A stretch of 64,000 nt of DNA, taken from DATJGR01 sp963735085 (lineage in GTDB: Bacteria > Pseudomonadota > Gammaproteobacteria > Pseudomonadales > Azotimanducaceae). This document shows positions 51,176 through 58,950 of this stretch, piece by piece. Where the stretch lies: positions 162,601 to 226,600 of the forward strand of contig CAVTJP010000017.1 in assembly GCA_963735085.1 (NCBI GenBank), read 5' to 3'. A model generated the notes under the pieces. That model did no database searches, was not told the DNA's origin, and was given only the letters and a program-made list of their open reading frames with translations. Numbering within the stretch: position 1 is the stretch's first letter; each line of letters opens with the position of its first letter. Made by a program: the position numbers and the translations under genes.

Positions 51176-51568
51176 ATGGGTGACGTGAAATGGATTGCGT
51201 CATTGAAGACACGCGCCAATGCGCTGAGGCGCTACACGGTGGTCATTTACTTCGCCGCCCGGGATCCGCGTACACCCCTGTTTGTGCGGTTGCTGGCGTT
51301 GTTGATCGCGGCCTACGCATTGAGCCCGATCGATCTGATCCCGGACTTCATCCCGATCATCGGCCTGCTCGACGATCTGGTGCTCATTCCGCTTGGGCTC
51401 GCGCTGATCGTACGCCTGGTACCGGCGAACGTTATGGCGGCGGCGCAGGCACGCGCGGACGCGGTGTCAGCGCGGCCCATCAGCTACGTTGCGGCTGGGT
51501 GCATCGTCGTCGTGTGGTTGATCGTGCTGACGATATTGGTACGGTGGGTTTACGATATCTCGAAGTGA
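51176..51568 (+). CDS. DUF1232 (YkvA-like) membrane protein
   Basis: A 130-residue protein with the DUF1232 signature ALSPIDLIPDFIPIIGLLDDLV, a re-entrant or amphipathic hydrophobic segment common to the YkvA family. Two to three further hydrophobic segments (about 35-50, 60-80, 100-122) make it an integral inner-membrane protein. Function unknown. It overlaps no other gene; the phosphotriesterase-like gene starts 53 bases downstream. Confidence 0.85.
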   Translation: MGDVKWIASLKTRANALRRYTVVIYFAARDPRTPLFVRLLALLIAAYALSPIDLIPDFIPIIGLLDDLVLIPLGLALIVRLVPANVMAAAQARADAVSARPISYVAAGCIVVVWLIVLTILVRWVYDISK

Positions 51569-51621
51569 CGAAAACACCGCTCTGCGTTAGCGGAGCACTC
51601 TTCAATCCAGCAGGAAACGTC

Positions 51622-52578
51622 ATGCCTACCGTAGAAACCGCCAAAGGACCGATCGAAACGCGTCAGCTCGGCAAGGTGCTGATGCACGAGCACGTATTCA
51701 TCATCTCGACCGAGATATCGCAGAATTATCCGGAGGAGTGGGGCGCAGAGGACGTCAGACGCGCGGATGCCGTCAAACGGCTCAACGAGTTGAAGCAGGC
51801 CGGCATCGATACCATTCTCGATCCGACCGCGCTCGGTCTCGGCCGCTACATTCCGCGCATCAAGAGTGTGGCCGACGAGATTGGCCTGAACATCATCGTG
51901 GCGACCGGGCTTTATACGTTCGATGTGTTGCCCCACTACTTCAACATGCGCGATGAGGACTTCATGACGTCGATGTTCGTGCGCGACATCCGCGAAGGCA
52001 TCACCGACACCGGTATCAAAGCCGGCGTCATCAAATGCGCGACCGACGAACCGGGCGTTACACCGGCTGTCGAACAGGTGTTGCGCTGCTGTGCGCGAGC
52101 GCACCGGGAGACCGGCGTGCCAATCACCACGCACACGCACGCGGCGACGAAGCGCGGCCTCGAACAGCAGAAGATCTTCAAAGAGGAAGGTGTCGATCTG
52201 TCGCGTGTCGTGATCGGTCATTGCGGCGACACCGAAGACATCTCGTACCTCGAAGAAATCATGGCCAACGGCAGCTTCATCGGCATGGACCGGTTCGGCA
52301 TCGATGTGTTGCTGCCAACCGAAAAGCGTGTCGAAACGGTCGCGAAGCTGTGCCGTCTCGGTTATGCAGACCGCATGGTGCTGAGTCACGACGCAGCCTG
52401 CTATCTCGACTGGATCCCCGGCGAACTGCCGCCACCGATGATGCGGCACTGGAACTATCTGCACATTTCGAAAGACGTGCTGCCGATGCTGCGCGCGAAT
52501 GGTGTGACGGAGGACCAGATCCAGCAGATGCTGGTGGACAATCCGCGCCGCTATTTCGAACGCCAGGGGGCTTATTGA
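51622..52578 (+). CDS. Phosphotriesterase-family lactonase (PLL-like)
   Basis: A 318-residue amidohydrolase-fold enzyme. The binuclear metal ligands are present: His22 and His24 in MHEH, carbamylated Lys138 in GVIKCATDE, His171 in THTHAAT, His200 in IGHCGDTED and Asp257 in LSHDAAC. These positions are very close to those of phosphotriesterase-like lactonases such as SsoPox. PLLs hydrolyse lactones, including homoserine lactones, with weak paraoxonase activity. AGGA lies 8 bases upstream of ATG 51622. Possible quorum-quenching or lactone catabolism role; inferred. Confidence 0.88.
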   Translation: MPTVETAKGPIETRQLGKVLMHEHVFIISTEISQNYPEEWGAEDVRRADAVKRLNELKQAGIDTILDPTALGLGRYIPRIKSVADEIGLNIIVATGLYTFDVLPHYFNMRDEDFMTSMFVRDIREGITDTGIKAGVIKCATDEPGVTPAVEQVLRCCARAHRETGVPITTHTHAATKRGLEQQKIFKEEGVDLSRVVIGHCGDTEDISYLEEIMANGSFIGMDRFGIDVLLPTEKRVETVAKLCRLGYADRMVLSHDAACYLDWIPGELPPPMMRHWNYLHISKDVLPMLRANGVTEDQIQQMLVDNPRRYFERQGAY

Positions 52579-52628
52579 GCGAGCCGATATCCGGCGGTTT
52601 CGGCGTAGCTGGCGCGACCATGTCCGTC

Positions 52629-52666
52629 GTGAACAACAGTGAACAATAGTGAACAACAGCGTGAAC
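52629..52666. repeat. GTGAACAAYA 10-base tandem repeat
   Basis: GTGAACAACA, GTGAACAATA and GTGAACAACA follow each other exactly, then GC and a partial GTGAAC. It lies in the 131-base gap after the lactonase gene. No function assigned; possibly a slippage product, possibly an AC-rich regulator site. Confidence 0.55.
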
Positions 52667-52709
52667 GAGAGGCAGCCCTGCAGGTCGCGTCGGCATCAGA
52701 GTGAAAACG

Positions 52710-53684
52710 ATGGCTATCAGCACACGACTGTTCACGCGCCCGGACCTGCCTGCGCTGCTCGCGTTCGTTTCGAGCGTCGCAGTGGTGCGAGCACCATGCC
52801 CGATCTATTTGATGACCAGCGACGTTGCGTGGCGGCTACCAGGATCCGCACCAAAGGACAATCTGCGATTGTGGTTCGATGACGCGGGTGTCGCGGGCTA
52901 CGTCTGGTTCGAACCGACTACCGGCATGGAGTTCGACATTCGCGATGACCTCGGCTACGCGCACTCGCTCGCGGCGGAGATGCTCGCGTGGAGCGAAACC
53001 CGGCGGCGAGCATTTGCGCCTGCGTATCCGCGCTTCATCGATCTGACGTCCATGGCCGAGTGGACTGACGAAATCAATACGCCGCGCGCCGCGCAACCCG
53101 ATGATGGCCTGTGCCTGACGACGACCGCATTCGACAGCGACGCACCGCGCGGCGCGTTTCTGCGGGCCTGCGGCTTCCAGCCGACGCGGCACTTCATGCC
53201 GGATTACCGGCGCGATCTGAATGCGTCCATTCCCCCCAGTCGTCTCGTGCGGGGCATGCGCTTGCGTCAGGTGACCGACGACGATCTGGAAGAACGCGTT
53301 GCGTGCCACCGCGCATCGTGGCTGCGCAGCACATGGAGTATGGAGACCTATCTCCGGGTCCGCGCAAGCCCGGTCTACGACCCCGAACTCGACATCGTTC
53401 TCGAAGCGCCCGACGGTACCTTCGCGAGCTACTGCATCTGTTGGGCCGATCGCGAATCCGGCATCGGCTCGTACGAGCCCGTCGGCACGCGTCCTGATTG
53501 GCGTGGGCGCGGCGTGGGACGCGAAATCATCTACGAAGGGTTCCGCCGGTTGAAGGCGAAAGGCATGCTGGCGGCACGTGTCGGCACCGCCGGATTCAAT
53601 GCGCCGGCGCAGGCACTATACGAATCGTGCGGCTTCCAGCGCATCGGTACCTGCAGAACGTTCATCAAGAGATTGGCGGCGTAG
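52710..53684 (+). CDS. Tandem-domain GNAT N-acetyltransferase
   Basis: A 324-residue protein of two fused GNAT-like halves. The N-terminal half (about 1-150) is degenerate; the C-terminal half has GSYEPVGTRPDWRGRGVGREIIYEGFRRLKAKG-type residues with the acetyl-CoA motif RGRGVG and ALYESCGFQRIG. Two-domain GNATs resemble mycothiol synthase, but this organism is unlikely to make mycothiol. ATG 52710 is preferred over GTG 52701. Substrate unknown. Confidence 0.82.
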   Translation: MAISTRLFTRPDLPALLAFVSSVAVVRAPCPIYLMTSDVAWRLPGSAPKDNLRLWFDDAGVAGYVWFEPTTGMEFDIRDDLGYAHSLAAEMLAWSETRRRAFAPAYPRFIDLTSMAEWTDEINTPRAAQPDDGLCLTTTAFDSDAPRGAFLRACGFQPTRHFMPDYRRDLNASIPPSRLVRGMRLRQVTDDDLEERVACHRASWLRSTWSMETYLRVRASPVYDPELDIVLEAPDGTFASYCICWADRESGIGSYEPVGTRPDWRGRGVGREIIYEGFRRLKAKGMLAARVGTAGFNAPAQALYESCGFQRIGTCRTFIKRLAA

Positions 53685-53739
53685 CGGGGCAGCCCTGCGG
53701 CATCGTCGGTTCAACCAACCATGTACCAACGGCATAATC

Positions 53740-54231
53740 ATGGCGCACATCGAAGCAAAACTATCTGAAATGGGTCTGGTGTTACCGCCGCCGGTGGTTG
53801 CGCCGCACGGCGTGATATTGCCGTTCCAGTTCGTTCGAATCATTGGAAGCAGGGCGTTCATTTCCGGCCACGGTCCGCAGAATCCAGACGGTTCCATTGC
53901 AACGCCGCTCGGCAAACTCGGCCGCGAGCTGACTTTGGAGCAGGGCTACGCTGCGGCGCGGCTGACGTGCTTGTCCATTCTCGGCAGCCTGCAGCGCGCG
54001 CTTGGCGACCTCGATCGGGTGTGCAACTGGGGACGCATATTCGGGATGGTGAATTCGGCACCGACATTCAACCGGCAACCGAGCGTCATCAACGGGTTTT
54101 CGGATCTGATTCTCGAACTGTATGGCGCGGACGCGGGTGCGCATGCGCGCAGCGCCGTCGGCATGGCGGAACTGCCGTTCGATATTCCGGTGGAAATCGA
54201 AGGTGAATGCGAAATCATCGGGTCTCGATAG
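53740..54231 (+). CDS. RidA/YjgF family protein
   Basis: A 163-residue RidA-like protein. FISGHGPQNPDGSIATPLGKLG, the STSVTSAP-like strand VNSAPTFNRQPSVINGFSDL and the C-terminal RSAVGMAELPFDIPVEIEGECEII are typical. Canonical RidA deaminates 2-aminoacrylate and other enamines; longer members such as this have varied or unknown substrates. Starts at ATG 53740. Lies 55 bases after the GNAT gene. Confidence 0.88.
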   Translation: MAHIEAKLSEMGLVLPPPVVAPHGVILPFQFVRIIGSRAFISGHGPQNPDGSIATPLGKLGRELTLEQGYAAARLTCLSILGSLQRALGDLDRVCNWGRIFGMVNSAPTFNRQPSVINGFSDLILELYGADAGAHARSAVGMAELPFDIPVEIEGECEIIGSR

Positions 54232-54282
54232 CAACAACCAACGGGTGCTACGCTCTTCTACCCAGACGATCGGGAGCAGTTC

Positions 54283-54756
54283 ATGACCACGGGCTACGAA
54301 GGGGGCTGCACGTGTGGTGCGGTTCGCTATCGGATGACGTCTACGCCGTTGTTCGTGCATTGCTGTCACTGCCACTGGTGTCAACGCGAGACAGGTACGG
54401 CGTTCGCGCTCAATGCGATGATCGAGGCGGATCGCGTCGAGCTGCTGCAAGGCGCAATCGAGGTGGTCGATACGCCATCGAACAGCGGCAAGGGCCAGAA
54501 AATCAGCCGCTGTCCAACGTGCCGGATCGCGTTGTGGAGCAACTATGCGGGCGCCGGCGATACGGTGCGCTTCGTGCGCGTCGGCACGCTGGATGAACCG
54601 GAGCGGGTACCGCCGGACATCCATATCTTCACAGCGTCGAAACAGCCGTGGGTGGTGCTGCCGGCGAAGATGCCGGCGGTCGCCGAATACTACAAGGCGT
54701 CCGAGTACTGGCCGAAAGAAAGCCTGCAGCGCCGCGCGGCATTGCGGGGGCGTTAG
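54283..54756 (+). CDS. GFA (CENP-V/Gfa) family zinc protein
   Basis: A 157-residue protein with the zinc-binding pattern of the glutathione-dependent formaldehyde-activating family: GCTCGAVRYR, HCCHCHWCQRETG and RCPTCRIALWSNY contain the characteristic cysteines. The original Gfa activity (S-hydroxymethylglutathione formation) is disputed and many members have no known reaction. A zinc-binding role is secure from the motifs; detoxification is inference. Starts at ATG 54283. Confidence 0.85.
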   Translation: MTTGYEGGCTCGAVRYRMTSTPLFVHCCHCHWCQRETGTAFALNAMIEADRVELLQGAIEVVDTPSNSGKGQKISRCPTCRIALWSNYAGAGDTVRFVRVGTLDEPERVPPDIHIFTASKQPWVVLPAKMPAVAEYYKASEYWPKESLQRRAALRGR

Positions 54757-54784
54757 CGGACCTGATGCGTAGTCGCCGGACAGT

Positions 54785-55252
54785 ATGTTGAAGCGACGGA
54801 TTGTTGGATTTGGAACCGATACAGCAGGAGACTGGTTCGCCGAGCTCGACTGTGGACACACCCAGCACGTTCGTCACAAGCCGCCCTTCATCGTGCGGGA
54901 GTGGGTCACCACGCAGGCAGGGCGGGACGGCATGCTCGGCGAATCGCTCGACTGCGTTCGGTGTGACCGATTCGAGCTGCCCGATAACTACGTCGCGTAC
55001 CGGCGAACGCCCGAATTCGATGAGACGACGATTCCGGCTGGCTTGAGGCGCAATCATTCGACGCGCGCCGGGGTCTGGGCGAAGATCGTCGTGCCGCGCG
55101 GCGCACTGCGGTATCGAGTCGAATCGCTGCAGGCCGATTTCGAGCTGTCGCAGAGTCGACCGGGCATCGTAGTGCCGGAGGTCGTACATCATGTCGAACC
55201 GATCGGCGAGGTACTGTGCTATGTCGAGTTCTATCGGTGTGTCGATCGCTGA
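54785..55252 (+). CDS. DUF3565-DUF1971 fusion protein
   Basis: A 155-residue protein combining two small domains. Residues 1-65 fit DUF3565 (AELDCGHTQHVRHKPPF, LDCVRCDRFELP), with cysteines that may bind metal. Residues 66-155 fit DUF1971 (YRRTPEFDETTIPAGLRRNHST, GVWAKIVVPRGALRYRV, PEVVHHVEPIGEVLCYVEF), a cupin-like domain related to the N-terminus of some TehB tellurite-resistance proteins. The two domains are often separate genes. No function established. Starts at ATG 54785, 28 bases after GFA. Confidence 0.82.
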   Translation: MLKRRIVGFGTDTAGDWFAELDCGHTQHVRHKPPFIVREWVTTQAGRDGMLGESLDCVRCDRFELPDNYVAYRRTPEFDETTIPAGLRRNHSTRAGVWAKIVVPRGALRYRVESLQADFELSQSRPGIVVPEVVHHVEPIGEVLCYVEFYRCVDR

Positions 55253-55288
55253 CGACTCAATTCAGGCGAGATCCAATTGCGAGTGACC

Positions 55289-55906
55289 ATGGGCAAGAGT
55301 CGAATCGAGGCCTTCAGCGATGGCGTGATCGCGATCATCATTACCATCATGGTGCTGGAGATGAAAGTGCCGCACGGCGACGGCGCGGCGGCACTGATGC
55401 CGCTGGTGCCGGTGCTGCTGAGCTACATCCTGAGCTTTCTGTATGTCGGCATCTATTGGAACAACCACCACCATATGTTCCACGCGACGCAGCACATCAG
55501 CGGCGCGGTCTTGTGGGCGAACCTGCACCTGCTGTTCTGGTTGTCGTTGATCCCGTTCGTCACGGCCTGGATGGGCGAGAATCACTTCGCTGCGGCACCG
55601 ACCGCGTTGTACGGCGTGATCCTGTTGATGGCTGCGATTGCATACGCGGCTCTGCAGCGAACCATCATGCGCGCCGAAGGCCCCGATTCAATTCTGCGTA
55701 GCGCACTGGGCCGCGACATCAAAGGCAAACTGTCACCACTGCTCTATGCGCTGGCGATTCCGACGGCATTCGTTGAACCTTGGATTGCGGGCGGCATATA
55801 TGTGTTCGTTGCACTGATGTGGCTGATCCCGGATCGGCGCATCGAACGCGTACTCGATGTGGGCACGACAACAGCGGAACGGACCAGGAGCGAGAAGCAT
55901 GGGTGA
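55289..55906 (+). CDS. TMEM175-family potassium channel (DUF1211)
   Basis: A 205-residue integral membrane protein with about six hydrophobic helices. The first helix contains RIEAFSDGVIAIIITIMVLEM, the RxxxFSDG signature of bacterial TMEM175 channels, which form tetrameric K+ channels. GTALYGVILLMAAIAYAAL-type helices follow. ATG 55289 is chosen over a TTG at 55277. It overlaps the phosphatase gene by 8 bases, so the two are translationally linked. Confidence 0.87.
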   Translation: MGKSRIEAFSDGVIAIIITIMVLEMKVPHGDGAAALMPLVPVLLSYILSFLYVGIYWNNHHHMFHATQHISGAVLWANLHLLFWLSLIPFVTAWMGENHFAAAPTALYGVILLMAAIAYAALQRTIMRAEGPDSILRSALGRDIKGKLSPLLYALAIPTAFVEPWIAGGIYVFVALMWLIPDRRIERVLDVGTTTAERTRSEKHG

Positions 55907-56369
55907 TCTGAGCGATATCAAGAACTTTGTTCAACTCACCGACGATGTCGGTACGTCGGGGCAGCCGAAGCGTGATCAGTTCCATCTGATCGCCCAACAC
56001 GGCTATGCGGCGGTGGTGAACCTCGCGTTACCGACATCGGAGCACGCGATTGCCGACGAGGGAAGTGTGGTGACGGGTCTGGGCATGAGCTATGTCCACA
56101 TCCCCGTCGAGTTCACCCAACCGACAATCGAAGACCTGCGTACCTTCTGTGGCGCGATGCAGGCGCTGCAAGGCAACAGAGTGTGGGTGCACTGCGTCGT
56201 GAACGCACGCGTGTCGGCGTTCATGTATCTGTATTTGAAGCATGTACGCGGAGTCGATGACGCCGCAGCGCGCTCCCCTGTGCTGGATCGTTGGCAGCCG
56301 AAGATGGAGCCGGTGTGGGCCGAATTCATCGCGCTGTCACGTGAGCAGGTGTTGCCGAAACAGGCGTAG
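55899..56369 (+). CDS. DUF442/PTP-like phosphatase family protein with a Cx4R loop
   Basis: A 156-residue protein with a dual-specificity phosphatase-like fold: DDVGTSGQPKRDQFHLIAQHGYAAVVNLALP and the signature WVHCVVNARVSAFMYLY. The P-loop reads HC-x4-R, whereas classical PTPs have HC-x5-R; several DUF442 relatives show this shorter loop. Catalysis is therefore uncertain. GGAG and GAGAAG precede ATG 55899. It overlaps the TMEM175 gene by 8 bases. Confidence 0.8.
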   Translation: MGDLSDIKNFVQLTDDVGTSGQPKRDQFHLIAQHGYAAVVNLALPTSEHAIADEGSVVTGLGMSYVHIPVEFTQPTIEDLRTFCGAMQALQGNRVWVHCVVNARVSAFMYLYLKHVRGVDDAAARSPVLDRWQPKMEPVWAEFIALSREQVLPKQA

Positions 56370-56407
56370 TGGTGCCTGGGCAACAATGAGACCGAGTGAG
56401 ATATTCG

Positions 56408-56440
56408 TTGCAGAACGACCTCTACCGGGTCGTTCTGCAA
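56408..56440. terminator. Palindromic element 5, bidirectional terminator-like
   Basis: TTGCAGAACGACC (56408-56420) and GGTCGTTCTGCAA (56428-56440) form perfect 13-base arms with a 7-base loop, between the convergent phosphatase and DUF481 genes. There is no T-run on either strand. Its CAGAACGAC/GTCGTTCTG core is identical to the inner arms of element 1, linking it to the same repeat family although the outer GGG is missing. Confidence 0.65.
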
Positions 56441-56449
56441 GCGAACTCG

Positions 56450-57502
56450 CTATTCGAGGCGCAGCAGCACCCGCGTGTACCAGGTCGTGTCGAGCTTGTC
56501 GCGTCCCGGGGCCGGGTCACTGTTGTAGTCGTTGTGCAGGCCCAGACGCAGCGTCCATTTGCTGGCGCCGATGGGCATGATCAATGCCGAATCGTGGATC
56601 GCCAGATAGTTGCTGAAGTCGTCGAGTGCGGGCGCGTACGACAGCATGTTATCCATCGTCAGCCACGGCTTGATGACCCAGTGATGATTGAGTCCGGTGT
56701 CGAGCGTCGCGGAGCCGTCGCTCTCCACGTTGTTGTCGTACGACTCGTGGCGATAACCCAAGCCGAGCGTGAAGCGCAATGTATGTACGTCGGTATTGAT
56801 GGCCCGATACGCGGCACCGACACCCAGAGTGGTGCGCAGATCGATGTCTTCGAACTTGTCTTTCTCCAGTTCGCCACGCACGTACCAGCCCCAGGGGTCG
56901 TACATGAATGCCGTATACGAGGTGCCGCCGATGGTCTCGTCGGAAGTCTGGTTGTTGTCCTGCTGCGCGGTATCGTACGAACCATAGAAACGCAGTTCGT
57001 CGACCTTGCTGACGAGCGTCATGTCGCCGACGATGTTCGTGGTCTGCTCATCCGAGTTGCCGCTCTTGCCGCTGATGTCGGCGCCGAGTTGATAAATCCA
57101 GTGGCGCGTGTCGAACAGCGATTCCTTTGGCGGCGTGGTATCGGGCAGCCAGGACGCTTGCAGCTGATCCAGAGCGGCCGACGAGGAACCCGTCGTGCTG
57201 GTGACATGGAGTTCCTTCTGCGCATCAAGCACAGTGGTGCCGGTGACCGTCGTGCTGTCGGTGAGTTGGGTCGTCAGCGGCGTATCGGTTTTCAACGATG
57301 CGATCTGGTCCATAGCTACCGTCAAGGTACCGGCATATGTCGTCTTCAGCTCGACCGATTTTGGGGTGATCTTGTTGATGGTGCCCGTCAGAATGGCGCC
57401 GTCCGTCGTGGTAATGGTATCGGCGTGCGCAAACGCGCCGAGTGCTAGGCCCAGCCACGCGGTGCAAAACGCGGCCCAACGACGCTGAATCGCAGTATCC
57501 AT
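56450..57502 (-). CDS. DUF481 family outer-membrane beta-barrel protein
   Basis: A 350-residue exported protein with a signal peptide cleaved near FAHA-DTI. The mature N-terminus (DGAILTGTINKITPKSVELKTTYAG) is the small conserved domain seen in YdiY-like proteins. Residues ~130-350 show alternating amphipathic strands and end in LLRLE, fitting the DUF481 beta-barrel domain. Function unknown; homologues often respond to osmotic or acid stress. GAGGTGAG lies upstream of ATG 57502. Confidence 0.85.
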   Translation of the reverse strand: MDTAIQRRWAAFCTAWLGLALGAFAHADTITTTDGAILTGTINKITPKSVELKTTYAGTLTVAMDQIASLKTDTPLTTQLTDSTTVTGTTVLDAQKELHVTSTTGSSSAALDQLQASWLPDTTPPKESLFDTRHWIYQLGADISGKSGNSDEQTTNIVGDMTLVSKVDELRFYGSYDTAQQDNNQTSDETIGGTSYTAFMYDPWGWYVRGELEKDKFEDIDLRTTLGVGAAYRAINTDVHTLRFTLGLGYRHESYDNNVESDGSATLDTGLNHHWVIKPWLTMDNMLSYAPALDDFSNYLAIHDSALIMPIGASKWTLRLGLHNDYNSDPAPGRDKLDTTWYTRVLLRLE

Positions 57503-57593
57503 CTCACCTCCGGATTGATCGCACGATCATGTGCGGCGCGCACGTTAGTGGATCGATGAAACGGGGTCAACGGTACCGCGGGTCGCGACTGCC

Positions 57594-57618
57594 GAGGGTC
57601 AGAGCGACTCTGACCCTC
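57594..57618. repeat. Palindromic intergenic element 4 (GGGTCAGA family)
   Basis: GAGGGTCAGAG (57594-57604) and CTCTGACCCTC (57608-57618) form perfect 11-base arms around CGA, 22 bases after the RraA-like gene end and within the DUF481 upstream region. It is the shortest of the family and shares the GGGTCAGA/TCTGACCC core. Confidence 0.75.
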
Positions 57619-57639
57619 ATCGACTCTCATTGACTCGAA

Positions 57640-58344
57640 TCAGTGAAGCTCGGCCGCATCGCCCCACGCTTTGCGCAGCCGATTTGAATCGAAGCCCGGT
57701 TCTTTCGACGCTTCGATGACCACGTGCTCGCGTCGCGCGATCTGTTCGGCAGCATCGCGTACGCGGTCGGCGACGTCCCAGGGAATCACCACGGCGCCAT
57801 GCTGATCGGCGTGAATCAGGTCGCCGTCGCGAACGCGCATGCCCGCGACGCTGACAGGTTTACCGAAATCCACGACATGCACGAATGCATGCGATGGACC
57901 GACGCGACCGGCAAGCAACTGAAAGCCAACGGCGCAGCCGGGCAGATCGCGCACGCTGCCGTCGGTGATCACGCCTTGACATCCCAGGCCTCGGTGGACG
58001 TGGGTATTAACCTCGCCCCAGAACGCGCCATAGCCGGCGTGCGGCGCGTCGAGGTCCTGAATCACCACCACGCTGGGGCGCGCGCCGGCGTCGATGTAGG
58101 CGTAGTACGCGTCGTTCAAATCGCGCGCCGCGGTGCCTTCCAGGTCCGATGGATGCTCGGCGCGGATCGTCGCAGTGCGCGCGACGGCGACCACGCTGGG
58201 TAGTTCCGGTCGCACGCAAACCAGCGGTTCAACCGTGAATCCCCAGCCGCGCCGGCGCGGCGCCAACACCTCCAGCGCATTGCAGACCGTCGGCGTGTCG
58301 AGGCCGCGCAGGGCTTCGATCAGGGATGCGGTCAGATTGGGCAC
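57640..58344 (-). CDS. RraA-like family protein
   Basis: A 234-residue protein of the RraA/HMG aldolase fold. YGAFWGEVNTHVHRGLGCQGVITDGSVRDLPG contains the conserved GxxxD and GxxRD-type residues, and GDLIHADQHGAVVIPWDVA is the typical substrate or metal loop. RraA homologues include RNase E regulators and 4-hydroxy-4-methyl-2-oxoglutarate (HMG) aldolases from aromatic degradation; the longer form seen here is closer to the aldolase branch. Start is GTG 58344, preceded by GGAGGT at an ideal distance. Aromatic-acid link is inference. Confidence 0.82.
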   Translation of the reverse strand: MPNLTASLIEALRGLDTPTVCNALEVLAPRRRGWGFTVEPLVCVRPELPSVVAVARTATIRAEHPSDLEGTAARDLNDAYYAYIDAGARPSVVVIQDLDAPHAGYGAFWGEVNTHVHRGLGCQGVITDGSVRDLPGCAVGFQLLAGRVGPSHAFVHVVDFGKPVSVAGMRVRDGDLIHADQHGAVVIPWDVADRVRDAAEQIARREHVVIEASKEPGFDSNRLRKAWGDAAELH

Positions 58345-58477
58345 GGCGGTTACCTCCACGAACGGGCTGATGAGCAGGAGGCCATGGTCGCCAAATTCAT
58401 GGCACCGGGCAAATCTGGCCAGTTGTATTTGATACGCGAAGCCGTATCGTTGGGCGACGTTTGTGCTGGAGGCACGC

Positions 58478-58918
58478 ATGGCTTACTCGAAGATTCTGGC
58501 TGCGATCGATTTGACGGATGAAGCTCAACAGGTTTTGGATCAGGCGCGCGAAACAACAAAGCAGAACGGCGCGGAGTTATCGCTGATTGTGGTCGTCAAA
58601 CCGATCAATCAGGTGTATTCGGGCTTCGACGTGGCGGCATTGTCGGCGGATGCGGCAATGATCGAGGCAGACGCGGTGCGCCAGGCGCAGAAGCGTATCG
58701 CTGAATACGCGAAAACGCTCGGCGTTCCCTCGAATCGCAGCTATGTGGGGCGCGGCAGTCCGGCGCACGAGATTCGTGCAATGGCCGCCGAGTTGAATGC
58801 CGACCTCATCGTCTTGGGGACTCACGGCCGTCATGGCCTCGGCTTGCTGCTCGGGTCCACCGCGACCGGCGTGCTGCACGGCAGCCCGTGCGATGTGTTG
58901 ACGGTTCGCATCAAGTAA
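58478..58918 (+). CDS. Universal stress protein, UspA family
   Basis: A 146-residue UspA-domain protein. KILAAIDLTDEA opens the fold, and GTHGRHGLGLLLGSTATGVL matches the Gx2Gx9G(S/T) ATP-binding pattern, so it likely binds ATP. HGSPCDVLTVR ends the domain. GGAGG lies upstream of ATG 58478. USPs are induced by growth arrest and respiratory stress. The FixL/FixJ-like pair nearby makes oxygen or redox control plausible but unproven. Confidence 0.9.
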   Translation: MAYSKILAAIDLTDEAQQVLDQARETTKQNGAELSLIVVVKPINQVYSGFDVAALSADAAMIEADAVRQAQKRIAEYAKTLGVPSNRSYVGRGSPAHEIRAMAAELNADLIVLGTHGRHGLGLLLGSTATGVLHGSPCDVLTVRIK

Positions 58919-58950
58919 CCGCCCACGGCCAAATAGCGGAGGACGGTCTG

